Source: Streptomyces sp. NBS 14/10 (lineage in GTDB: Bacteria > Actinomycetota > Actinomycetes > Streptomycetales > Streptomycetaceae). Taken from it: a stretch of 64,000 nt of DNA. This document shows positions 50,309 through 58,558 of the stretch, in pieces. Position 1 is the stretch's first letter; each line of letters begins with the position of its first letter. Where the stretch lies: assembly GCF_002224125.1 (NCBI RefSeq), contig NZ_NCSM01000010.1, positions 1-64,000 on the forward strand. The letters run 5' to 3'. A model generated the notes under the pieces. The model ran no database searches. It worked only from the letters and a program-made list of their open reading frames with translations, and was not told where the DNA came from. The translations under genes were made by a program, and so were the position numbers.

Positions 50309-51724
50309 ATGCTCACGTACGACGTCGATTTCTGGTCCATCCGCAAGCGCGCCGGCCGCCCGAAGCCGTGGGAACTACGTTGGCGGGTAGGCGAGCAGTC
50401 CCACTCACGGAGCTTCAAGCTCAAGACGCAAGCGGAGGGGCGCCAGTCACAGTTGATGGCCGCTTTGCGCGACCGTCAGCGATTCGACGAGGAAACCGGA
50501 CTTCCCGAAGGCGAGTTGACAGCTCGCAATTCGCCTTCTTGGTACGAGCACGTCACGGAGTACGCACTCATGAAGTGGCCGCGAGCTGCGGCCAAGCACC
50601 GAGCGAGCATTGCGGAATCGCTCGCCGTCGTGACCCCCACACTCGTGACAACCAAGCGAGGGGCGCCCAGCGCGGCGGTGTTGCGTGCCGCCCTGTACCA
50701 GTGGGCGTTTCGGGCTGTTCGTGGCCCCGAAGGGACCTGGGTATCGCGTCACGTCGTTGAGGAGCCGCCCGCCGAAATCCGAGCGGCCTTGGAGTGGATT
50801 GCCGCGCATTCCATCAAGGTCAAGGCTTTGGAGGACCCCGCGCTTCTGCGTCCGGCCCTCGATGCGCTCACGCTTCGAATGGACGGGAGCAAGGCGGCGG
50901 AAAACACGACCCGCCGCAAGCGCATGGTGCTGAGTAATGTGCTGCGCTACACAGTCGAGGAGAAAGGACTACTCACGGCAAACCCTCTGCACCGCGTGGA
51001 CTGGGCACCTCCCGAGAGCGACGACGAAATTGACTTCCGGTACGTCCCCGGCCCTGCTGTGGCTCGCGCCCTGCTCGGGGCTGTCCGTGATTCCGGGCCC
51101 CGTGGCGAGCACCTACACGCGTTCTTCGGATGCCTCTACTACGCGGCCATGCGCCCCGGTGAGATCGTCGCACTCAAGGAGTCGGACTGCACCTTGCCGC
51201 CCAATACGCCGGAGGCCGTGAAGGAGTGGGGCGAACTACTGCTCGGGGAGAGTCGCCCGGAGGTAGGGGGCGGTTGGACAGACGAGGGCACGTCGTACGA
51301 GAAGCGCGGGCTCAAGCGCAGAAAGCGCGGCGCAACTCGGACTGTGCCCATCCCGCCCGTTCTCGTGCATCTGCTCCGGGAGCACATCGCCCGATATGGC
51401 ACCGCCGACGACGGACGACTGTTCCGGGCGGCACGAGGAGGGCGAGTGCCGTCTACGGAGTACTGCGGTGTCTGGGAGAGCGCGCGGAAGGCGGTGCTCC
51501 CTCCCGGTGAGGTCAAATCCAAGCTCGCGGAAGTGCCGTACTCGCTGCGGCATGCTGGCGTTTCTCTCTGGATCAAGTCGGGCGTGGACCCTGCGGAGGT
51601 CGCCGCGCGAGCGGGTCACAGCATCGCTGTGCTGTACCGCTTCTACGCCAAGATCCTCAAGGGTGGCCAGCAGCACTCGAACAACCTGATTGCTCGCGTC
51701 CTCGACGAGGAAGATCGGCCCTGA
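50309..51724 (+). CDS. int: Tyrosine integrase of AICE-2
   Basis: ATG 50309 has GGAGA at four bases, just after the terminator. The 471-residue protein has a long N-terminal core-binding part and the catalytic set Arg in MRPGE (about 281), YSLRH (about 411, with Tyr in place of the first box-II His), AGHS (about 437) and Tyr in RFYAK (about 445). It lies 130 bases from the tRNA. Int and Xis separated by a terminator suggests different expression levels. Confidence 0.9.
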   Translation: MLTYDVDFWSIRKRAGRPKPWELRWRVGEQSHSRSFKLKTQAEGRQSQLMAALRDRQRFDEETGLPEGELTARNSPSWYEHVTEYALMKWPRAAAKHRASIAESLAVVTPTLVTTKRGAPSAAVLRAALYQWAFRAVRGPEGTWVSRHVVEEPPAEIRAALEWIAAHSIKVKALEDPALLRPALDALTLRMDGSKAAENTTRRKRMVLSNVLRYTVEEKGLLTANPLHRVDWAPPESDDEIDFRYVPGPAVARALLGAVRDSGPRGEHLHAFFGCLYYAAMRPGEIVALKESDCTLPPNTPEAVKEWGELLLGESRPEVGGGWTDEGTSYEKRGLKRRKRGATRTVPIPPVLVHLLREHIARYGTADDGRLFRAARGGRVPSTEYCGVWESARKAVLPPGEVKSKLAEVPYSLRHAGVSLWIKSGVDPAEVAARAGHSIAVLYRFYAKILKGGQQHSNNLIARVLDEEDRP

Positions 51725-51802
51725 CTCTGGCCCACAGATGGCCCATACGTACTGGTCAGAACTGGGATACGGGCGAGAAAGGGTGAGACAACCTGAACGC
51801 GA

Positions 51803-51833
51803 AAGGGGTGCTCCGGAGACCGGGGCACCCCTT
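51803..51833. terminator. Hairpin between int and tRNA-Ser
   Basis: AAGGGGTGC-T-CCGG pairs with CCGG-G-GCACCCCTT around three bases. It lies after int and downstream of the tRNA on the opposite strand, so it can end transcripts from both sides. Confidence 0.75.
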
Positions 51834-51852
51834 CTGACCAGCTAGTTCGCTG

Positions 51853-51918
51853 ACCTGGGCGGAGGCTGAGGGATTTGAACCCTCGGTGACATCGCTGCCA
51901 CGACGGTTTTCAAGACCG
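51853..51918. repeat. attR of AICE-2
   Basis: These 66 bases are identical to attL at 36991-37056. The match ends at base 51918 in the anticodon stem of tRNA-Ser, the edge of the recombined core. Confidence 0.92.
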
Positions 51919-51946
51919 TTCCCTTAGGCCGCTCGGGCAAGCCTCC
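51860..51946 (-). tRNA. tRNA-Ser(TGA)
   Basis: The minus strand reads GGAGGCT ... AGCCTCC with discriminator G. It has anticodon arm ACGGTCTTGAAAACCGT (anticodon TGA) and a long variable arm. Length is 87 bases. It is the integration target of AICE-2. Confidence 0.95.
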
Positions 51947-51991
51947 TCGCGCCGCGCCCGCCTGGGGCGGCGCGGGGATCAGCCTAGCGCG

Positions 51992-53563
51992 TCAGCTGTC
52001 ACCCTTGCGCTGTCCCAGGGTGACCTCGGTCGTGGACTGTTTGCCGTCGCGCTTGTAGGTGATGGTGACCTTGTCACCCGGCTTGTGCGTCCAGATCTCG
52101 CTGATCAGGGTCGGGCCGCTGTCGATCACCGTGTCGTTGAGCTTGACGATGACGTCGCCGGCCTTCAGGCCGGCCTTGTCGGCCGGGCCGCCGGGGACGA
52201 CTGCCTGGCTGCCGCCGGTGCCGTTGCCCGCGATGGTGGCGCCGGCGCCGGTGTCTTTCATGTTGACCGTGGCCTCGATCACCGGGTAGACGGGCTCGCC
52301 GGTCTTGATCAACTGCTGGGCGACGTGCTTGGCCTGGTTGATGGGGATGGCGAAGCCGAGGCCGATGCTGCCGGACTGCTGGGTCTCGCCGCCGAGGCCG
52401 CCGCCGTTGCCCGCGGACTGGATGGCGGAGTTGATGCCGATGACGCCGCCGTCGCCGTTCAGCAGGGGGCCGCCGGAGTTGCCGGGGTTGATGGAGGCGT
52501 CGGTCTGCAGGGCGCTCATGTACGAGGCGTTGCCGCCGCCGCCGTCGCTGGAGGCGACCGGGCGGTTCTTGGCGCTGACGATGCCGGTGGTGACGGTGCC
52601 GGAGAGGCCGAAGGGGGCGCCGATGGCGACGGTGGCGTCGCCGACCTGGACCTTGTCGGAGTTGCCGAGCGGGAGCGGGGTGAGTTTGGCGCCCGAGGCG
52701 TTCTTCAGCTTGACGACGGCGACGTCGTAGCCCTGGGCGCGGCCGACGACCTCGGCGGTGTAGCGCTTGCCGTTGGAGAAGGTGGCGGTGAGCTTGCCGT
52801 TGTCGGCGGCGGAGGCGACGACGTGGTTGTTGGTGAGGATGTGGCCCTGTGTGTCGTAGACGAAGCCGGTGCCGGTGCCGCCTTCGCCGTTGCTGCCCTG
52901 GGCCTCGATGGTGACCACGCTCGGCAGGGTCTTGCTCGCGATGTCGGAGACGGAGCCGGGCGTACGGCTCTCCGACTTCGGGTTGCCGAGGGCCGAGATC
53001 GTGGTCGAGTCGCTGCCGTCGCTCTGGTCCGCGGCCCAGTAGCCGATGCCGCCGCCGATGCCTCCGGCGACGAGGACGGCGGCCAGGAGGGCGGCGACGA
53101 GCCCGCCGGAGCGCTTGCGTGCCGGGGGCTGGGAGGGCGGGGCGGGAACGGTCCCCCATGGGTCGGCCGGGCCGCCGGGGGAGCCGTGGAGGGCCTGCGG
53201 GCCGTCCTGGGGGGCCTGGCCTTCGGCCCACCACGCCGCCGTACCGCCGGAGCCCGCGGCCGGGTCGGGGAGGGGGTGTCCGGCGCCGGAGGTGACGGGG
53301 GCGCCCTCGGCCGTGACGGCCGGGGGCGAGGCGGGCGGGGCCACAGGTGGGGTGGGGACCGGGGGCGCGGGCTCGGGCAGGCGGGATCCCGCCGCCGACT
53401 CGCCCGGCGGGCCTATTGGCCCGGACGGGACGTCCGGGGCCGCGCCGACCGCCGGCTTGAAGTCTGGCGCCGGGGGCACGGCGGGGTCGGGGTGCGGTGT
53501 CGGAGGTGCCGGACGCGACCCGGCCTCAGGCGGAACGGCAGCGCCCTCGTTCTCGGTGCTCAC
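51992..53563 (-). CDS. HtrA/DegP-like membrane-anchored serine protease with PDZ
   Basis: GTG 53563 has AGGAGAG upstream. The first 150 residues are Pro/Ala/Gly-rich and cytosolic. One membrane helix (about 152-178, GGLVAALLAAVLVAGGIGGGIGYW) follows, then a trypsin-fold protease with catalytic His in NNHVV (about 249), Asp in DVAVVKL (about 281) and Ser in GNSGGPLL (about 364). A C-terminal PDZ domain (GGPADKAGLKAGDVIVKLND) ends the protein. Such proteases handle misfolded exported proteins. The catalytic triad is intact. Confidence 0.92.
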   Translation of the reverse strand: MSTENEGAAVPPEAGSRPAPPTPHPDPAVPPAPDFKPAVGAAPDVPSGPIGPPGESAAGSRLPEPAPPVPTPPVAPPASPPAVTAEGAPVTSGAGHPLPDPAAGSGGTAAWWAEGQAPQDGPQALHGSPGGPADPWGTVPAPPSQPPARKRSGGLVAALLAAVLVAGGIGGGIGYWAADQSDGSDSTTISALGNPKSESRTPGSVSDIASKTLPSVVTIEAQGSNGEGGTGTGFVYDTQGHILTNNHVVASAADNGKLTATFSNGKRYTAEVVGRAQGYDVAVVKLKNASGAKLTPLPLGNSDKVQVGDATVAIGAPFGLSGTVTTGIVSAKNRPVASSDGGGGNASYMSALQTDASINPGNSGGPLLNGDGGVIGINSAIQSAGNGGGLGGETQQSGSIGLGFAIPINQAKHVAQQLIKTGEPVYPVIEATVNMKDTGAGATIAGNGTGGSQAVVPGGPADKAGLKAGDVIVKLNDTVIDSGPTLISEIWTHKPGDKVTITYKRDGKQSTTEVTLGQRKGDS

Positions 53564-53779
53564 AGCTCTCTCCTCATGTGCACGACAGTTTGCTTCGGCG
53601 GCCCACGCTTACGAATGTCCGACGTAAGCTTTTCCCACCGCGCGTCAGACCGCTGTAAGGAGCGGTGGCCCCGTGGGCTACCAACCTTTATCCCGGACAA
53701 AGCGGACCGCCGCCAATCCGCGCGGCGGTGGACGGGACCTCCTGCGACGCCCCGCACCGGGCGGTGGCACCATAACGCG

Positions 53780-54613
53780 GTGACCTATGAGCGCCCGGAC
53801 CGGGACATCCCCCCCGGTCCGTACACCCCCTCCGTCGTGGCCCACCGCGGCGCCTCCGAGGACGCCCCCGAGCACACCCTGGCCGCGTACCGCCGGGCCA
53901 TCGAGGACGGCGCCGACGCGCTCGAATGCGACATCCGGATGACCGCGGACGGGCACCTGGTCTGCGTCCACGACCGCCGCGTCAACCGCACCTCCAACGG
54001 CCGGGGCGCCGTCTCCGCGCTCGAGCTGGCCGATCTCGCCGCCCTCGACTTCGGCTCCTGGAAGGGGCAGGCGAGCGACAAGGAGGAGCCGGACCGTGAC
54101 AGCCGCGACAACACCGCGGTCCTCACCCTCGAACGGCTCCTGGAGCTCGTCGCCGACGCGGGACGCCGCATCGAGCTGGCCATCGAGACCAAGCACCCGA
54201 CCCGCTGGGCCGGCCAGGTCGAGCAGCGGCTGCTCGACCTGCTCCGCCGCTACGGCCTCGACTCCCCGCCGCCGGGCGAGCCCTCGCGCGTGCGCGTCAT
54301 GAGCTTCTCGGCGCGCTCGCTGCACCGGGTGCACGCGGCGGCCCCCGCGGTCCCCACGGTCTATCTGATGCAGTTCCTGCTGCCGCGCCACCGGGACGGC
54401 GCGCTGCCGCGCGGGGTGCGCATCGCGGGGCCGAGCATCCGGATCGTACGGAATCACCCCGACTACGTGGCGCGCCTGCACCGCGCGGGGCACCGAGTGC
54501 ACGTATGGACCGTCGACGATCCGGCCGATGTCGAACTGTGCGCTCATCTGGGCGTCGACGCGGTGATTACGAACCGCCCCAAACAGGTACTGTCCCAACT
54601 CGGACGCTCATAA
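53780..54613 (+). CDS. Glycerophosphodiester phosphodiesterase
   Basis: GTG 53780 opens a 277-residue TIM-barrel protein with the GDPD signatures VVAHRGASEDAPEHTLAAYRRAIEDGADALECDIRMTADGHLVCVHD. They include the HR, E-x-D and H metal and acid-base residues. It hydrolyses deacylated phospholipids to glycerol-3-phosphate and an alcohol. No signal peptide is seen, so it is cytosolic. It is divergent from HtrA. Confidence 0.9.
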   Translation: MTYERPDRDIPPGPYTPSVVAHRGASEDAPEHTLAAYRRAIEDGADALECDIRMTADGHLVCVHDRRVNRTSNGRGAVSALELADLAALDFGSWKGQASDKEEPDRDSRDNTAVLTLERLLELVADAGRRIELAIETKHPTRWAGQVEQRLLDLLRRYGLDSPPPGEPSRVRVMSFSARSLHRVHAAAPAVPTVYLMQFLLPRHRDGALPRGVRIAGPSIRIVRNHPDYVARLHRAGHRVHVWTVDDPADVELCAHLGVDAVITNRPKQVLSQLGRS

Positions 54614-54753
54614 TGGGCATTACAAGGCGTGCACCGGCGCGTTCGGTACGTATTTGATCGTGACGAGTGCGTCACCAGATGCCACATGGCCTGTTTCTGC
54701 TCCAGCCCTGCGGGGCATCCATCCCGTGGCGTGGGGCTAAGGAGGTCTCGGGG

Positions 54754-55278
54754 GTGGCGTTGGTGGTGGCACGGCAGGTGCCGACGTCTTCGACCATGGC
54801 CGTACCCCATGGTCCTGCGGGCGTAGGTGCGGCACGGCACCGGATGCGTGACGATTTGAGCAGGACTGGGGTATCGGATTCGGTCATAGACGATGCGGTA
54901 CTGATCCTTTCGGAACTACTCAGCAACGCATGGCGACATGGTCGGCCATTGGGCTCCGACGCTGGCGACGGGACCGTCCGGGCAGCCTGGCACGTCGACG
55001 AGTACGGCCGGCTGACCGTAGAAGTGACCGACGGCGGCGGACCGACAAGGCCGGTTCCGGCCAACCCCTCGATCACTGCGCGTGGCGGCCGCGGGCTCAA
55101 CATCATCACGTCGCTCGCCGAGGACTGGGGGGTGCGCGACGACATCGGGGAAGTGACCGTATGGGCGTCGCTTCCCGCCCATGACGGCTTCCGTGACGGA
55201 CTCAGCAGGCCCGTCACCCTCCTCCCGAGGCTCGACCCCGATCTCGACTTCGCCGCCGATCTGGACGAGCTCGCCTAA
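54754..55278 (+). CDS. RsbW-like ATP-binding regulatory protein
   Basis: GTG 54754 is chosen because AAGGAGG lies eight bases upstream. The 174-residue product (MALVVARQVPTSSTMAVPHGP) carries HATPase_c motifs (VIDDAVLILSELLSNAWRHG, VEVTDGGGP, GGRGLNIITSLAEDWGV). Streptomyces has many such anti-sigma-factor-type kinases. No anti-anti-sigma or sigma gene is adjacent. An acidic tail (LDPDLDFAADLDELA) is unusual. Confidence 0.8.
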   Translation: MALVVARQVPTSSTMAVPHGPAGVGAARHRMRDDLSRTGVSDSVIDDAVLILSELLSNAWRHGRPLGSDAGDGTVRAAWHVDEYGRLTVEVTDGGGPTRPVPANPSITARGGRGLNIITSLAEDWGVRDDIGEVTVWASLPAHDGFRDGLSRPVTLLPRLDPDLDFAADLDELA

Positions 55279-55721
55279 GACTTGATCCGTGATTCCCGTA
55301 GGAGGTACGGACTGCATCCGGTTCGGCTGGTCCGGGCGCTCCGGCGTGGTCACCTTGCGGTGTCTCATCCGGGGTTGCTCGGGGCGTGCCCGGAGTTCGG
55401 TGAGCAGAGGCCCGCCGTTCAGCGGGCTGCCGCAGGTGTTGTACCGGCGAGCCGGTGGTCAGCACCTCACGCGGTTGACTCACGCAGGCCGTCTTATCGG
55501 CCATCGCCGACCGTACCAGCTCGCCAGGTCGGCGAATCACGGAATACCTCTTAGGGCATACGGTCGGCCTCGCCGACGGGGTTCGCCGACTGGGTTCGGC
55601 CAAAGGGCTAGGCTCCCGCCCGTACCAGTCGTACGGGCCGTACGGAGCGACCGCGGCCGTACGAGACGCACGCGGCCGTACGAGGACGCCACGAGCCGCA
55701 CGATCGGGAGACAGCCACGCC
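55279..55721. other. Gene-free gap before DUF5926 gene
   Basis: No supported gene. Frames here lack ribosome binding sites. The end of the gap has a short run of GTACG(A/G)-containing repeats (cgtacgggccgtacggagcg, ccgtacgagacg, ccgtacgaggacg at about 55620-55690), which may hold the promoter of the DUF5926 gene. Confidence 0.4.
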
Positions 55722-56690
55722 ATGGGCAAGAAGCGCCGCCCCCAGACGACGAAGGCCGGACCGCGGGTCACGAGCGCGGAGATCCCCGTGGTGGGGGCGC
55801 GCGAGCCCTGCCCGTGCGGCTCGGGCCGCCGCTACAAGGCCTGCCACGGCCGGGAGGCCGCGCACGCCGTCACCGAGCTGGTGCAGCGCCCCTTCGAAGG
55901 GCTGCCCGGCGAATGCGACTGGGTCGCGCTGCGTGAGCTCGTACCCGCCGCGACCGTCGAGCTGAACCTCGTCGAGGGCCTGCCCGAGGACATCCCGTCC
56001 GTGACCCTCGCCACCGTGCTGCCCATGGCCTGGCCGGCGCTGCGCCGCGACAACGGCGCCGTGCTCCTCGGCCTGCAGAACGACACCGCCTCCGGTGACA
56101 TCAGCCGCGACCTGGCCGACACCCTGCAGCGCGCCCTGACCGCCGAGCCGGGGACGCCGGTCGCCGCCGAACGGGTCGCCGGAGAGGGCCCGCGGCTGCA
56201 GGATCTGCTCGATCCGAAGGGCGGTTTTTCGCCGACCCTGCACGAGGGGTTCGAGTTCTGGCTCGAGGACGCCGCGAGCGCCACCGGTGAGGTCGCCGCA
56301 TCCCTCGAACGGGCGAACGCGGCCGCCATCCCGACCGCCCGGCTCACCAGCGTCGAGGCCGCGTACTGGTGCCGTACGCCGGAGAAGAACCACCTGCGCT
56401 GGGTGATGTCCCACCCGGAGGAGCAGCTGCTCGACGCCCTCGCGCGGCTGCACGCCGCAGGCGCCTCCTCGCTCGGCGAGGGCACCCGGCTGGTCGGCTC
56501 CTTCCGGGCGCACGGCCTCACCGTGCCGGTGTGGGACCTTCCCGGCGCGATGGGCGCGGAGGAGACGGAGAAGCCCGCCGAGGCGTTCGCGGAGCGGCTC
56601 GCCGAGGCGCTGGCCTCCGACACCCCGCTGACCGCCGAACAGCGGCGGGCGCGCGGCGGTCTCACCAACCGTCAGGTGACGCTCAGCTGA
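55722..56690 (+). CDS. DUF5926 protein with N-terminal SEC-C motif
   Basis: ATG 55722 follows GGGAG. The N-terminus has a zinc-binding SEC-C motif (REPCPCGSGRRYKACHG, residues 27-44). The remaining 280 residues match the actinobacterial DUF5926 pattern (WPALRRDNGAVLLGLQND, EKNHLRWVMSHPEEQLLDALARL). The SEC-C motif binds zinc and often contacts protein partners. Biological role is unknown; it is a conserved backbone gene. Confidence 0.85.
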   Translation: MGKKRRPQTTKAGPRVTSAEIPVVGAREPCPCGSGRRYKACHGREAAHAVTELVQRPFEGLPGECDWVALRELVPAATVELNLVEGLPEDIPSVTLATVLPMAWPALRRDNGAVLLGLQNDTASGDISRDLADTLQRALTAEPGTPVAAERVAGEGPRLQDLLDPKGGFSPTLHEGFEFWLEDAASATGEVAASLERANAAAIPTARLTSVEAAYWCRTPEKNHLRWVMSHPEEQLLDALARLHAAGASSLGEGTRLVGSFRAHGLTVPVWDLPGAMGAEETEKPAEAFAERLAEALASDTPLTAEQRRARGGLTNRQVTLS

Positions 56691-56826
56691 CGGTCGTACC
56701 GGGCTCGGACGCGGGGCGACCGTACACGTGACACTGCTCACAACTCTCCGCTACACCCTGCAATTACGCGTCCGGAAATCCGCGATCGAATTTGCGAACC
56801 GCCGATCTCTTGTTACGGTTTTAAAA

Positions 56827-56866
56827 GCCCGGTCGCTGGTGCATCCCCCGTCGCCAGCGACCGGGC
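56827..56866 (+). terminator. 13-bp hairpin terminator
   Basis: GCCCGGTCGCTGG (56827-56839) pairs with CCAGCGACCGGGC (56854-56866). The preceding T/A-rich bases (ttgttacggttttaaaag) would give a T-tail on the minus strand, so it may work in both directions. Confidence 0.8.
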
Positions 56867-57329
56867 GCTTCCATGTCCGCTCCACGGCCCGCGCCCCGCG
56901 CAGGCGCACCGGGCGGCCAACGCCCCCCGCGGTGCCGTGAGTTGACTCCCGTACCGCGCGGCCTCGGCAGACCTCTCCCGCCGCGACCTCGGACGGTTCT
57001 CCTCGCGACCGCGGACCGCTCCCGTCGCAACCGCAACCGCGAGGGCACACACGGCCGTCTCCGCGCCGCGGGCGGCCTCGCGGCCACCGGGCCCCGGCGA
57101 CGGCACCCACGGCGCCGCTCGCCGCCTCTCCGGCGTTCCGCGAGCCATCCCCGGGCGGGTCCATCCCCGGACACGCCACCGGGCCGCGTGCGCCACCGGG
57201 CCGCGCCAAGACCCCGGGCACGCACGTACGGCGGGGCGGGGTCAACAGGCGCGCCGGGAGGCGTCAGAGGCGTGAGTACAGGCGGTGTCAGGAGACCTCA
57301 GTGGGCCTCAGGGGGCACGGCAGGCGTCG
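56867..57329. other. Gene-free G+C-rich gap
   Basis: Long frames exist on both strands, but their Arg/Pro/Gly-rich products and lack of ribosome binding sites mark them as chance. Nothing else was seen. Confidence 0.4.
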
Positions 57330-58004
57330 TCAGAAGGCGAGTCGGCTGCCGCCGTCGGGTGCGCTGGTGCTCGCCTCGACCAGCGCGTCCACCACCGTGG
57401 TGACCTCGGGCAGCCACGGCCGCCCCCCGCGGCGCAGCGGGGCCCGCTCCCAGCGCACCCCGCCCGCGCCGATCTGCGAGGGGGGCAGCACCAGATAGCC
57501 GCCCTCGCCGTGGAACCGCAGCGAGCTGGGCACCCAGTCCTGGCGGTACAGCAGATCGCCGAGCTCTTCGAGGGAGTACGGGGCCACCAGAAGCGCCCAC
57601 CGGGTGGGCGTGGCGATCACGGGGCCGAGCCGTACACCGGACCGCTCGATGGCGTCCAGGGCCCGCATCCCGGCGACCGCCGGCAGGCTCACCGCGCACG
57701 GGCCCCGCCCTCCGGTGGCCAGGAGCACGGGCGCGGTCGGGCGGTTCGTCCACCACCAGCGCACCATGCGCGGGTCCGTGGTCGCCGCGAGGAGTACGGG
57801 GTCGAAGGGGTGGCCGCCGGGCACCGCGCAGTCCGGCTGGGGGCATCCGCACTCGCGCGGCCGGCCGCTGCCGGGCGCCAGGCCCACGCCGGGGAGTACG
57901 GGCCACTGCCACTCGGTGGCGCAGGTGAGCGCCGCACGGAGCAGCGGCGATCGCGCACCGCGCCGCAGCGAGAACTTGCGTCGCCTTCCGAGGATCTCGC
58001 GCAT
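57330..58004 (-). CDS. Prim-pol-domain protein (224 aa), backbone gene
   Basis: ATG 58004 has AAAGGA upstream. The protein starts with a basic segment and shows the short actinobacterial prim-pol pattern (LTCATEWQWPVLPGVGLAPG, CGCPQPDCAVPGGHPFDPVLLAATTDPRMVRWWW, HGEGGYLVLPPSQIGAGGVRW). Unlike the AICE-2 prim-pol it has no helicase neighbour. The usual acidic catalytic residues are not obvious by eye, so a non-enzymatic role is possible. Confidence 0.78.
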   Translation of the reverse strand: MREILGRRRKFSLRRGARSPLLRAALTCATEWQWPVLPGVGLAPGSGRPRECGCPQPDCAVPGGHPFDPVLLAATTDPRMVRWWWTNRPTAPVLLATGGRGPCAVSLPAVAGMRALDAIERSGVRLGPVIATPTRWALLVAPYSLEELGDLLYRQDWVPSSLRFHGEGGYLVLPPSQIGAGGVRWERAPLRRGGRPWLPEVTTVVDALVEASTSAPDGGSRLAF

Positions 58005-58558
58005 GAGCGCTCGTTCCTTTCCGTTAACGCCGAGGGCTGTTCCGTCGCACTACATGGCACTTCACAAGGCACTACGTGGCGCTGTCCGGAGATGTTCGGC
58101 CCGTCACACCACGTGGATCACAAGTCACTGCGCGTACAAGGCAGCGCATCACGCCTCAGGCCGAGCGTGGAACGTGGCGAAGGGTGGCGCGCGCATGGCG
58201 CTTGCCGTCTTCGGTGGTGCTTCCCTCGCCACTCGGGGATGGGCGTCGGCCGTTGCCGTCTATGACGCCTGGACCGGCCACGGGGTTCCGGGGCGGTCCC
58301 AACTGCCCCTGCCCTTCTCCGAATGTGTACCCGCCGCGGCGGGTACGACGCGCTGTCGAATGACGCCAGTCGACCCTAAATAGGCAACGTAACGACCTCT
58401 TTTCAGCCAAGTTCAATTCAGCACAGACACCAACAAGACCACCGGGACAATGCTGGACATCGCCTCTCGGGTGCGTGTACATCTGGAGACAGTAGCGGCA
58501 CCGTAGCGGCGCAGCACGACAGGGGGTTTGCGATGCTATTGAGCAAGCCGGAGGCCGC
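58005..58558. other. Intergenic region with 20-bp palindrome
   Basis: The perfect palindrome GTACCCGCCGCGGCGGGTAC (58327-58346) stands out. A frame ending at 58383 crosses it but lacks support. The AT-richer part (58380-58510) probably holds the promoter of the PP2C-type gene. Confidence 0.45.

Larger units (their letters stand above)
37057..51918 (+). mobile_element. AICE-2: integrative conjugative element in tRNA-Ser(TGA)
   Basis: The element is about 14.9 kb between identical 66-base repeats. It holds cargo and regulators at the left (HTH-SUMF1, class IV aminotransferase, GntR repressor), a long transfer operon with TraB, a prim-pol plus ATPase replication pair followed by an iteron array, then xis and int next to the intact tRNA. 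All core genes are full length, so the element may be functional. Its replication module differs from that of AICE-1. Confidence 0.92.

Noticed and set aside
57604..58383. Plus-strand open frame of 259 codons
   Set aside because: Its first half is antisense to the prim-pol protein, and the rest lacks a ribosome binding site and a recognisable product.
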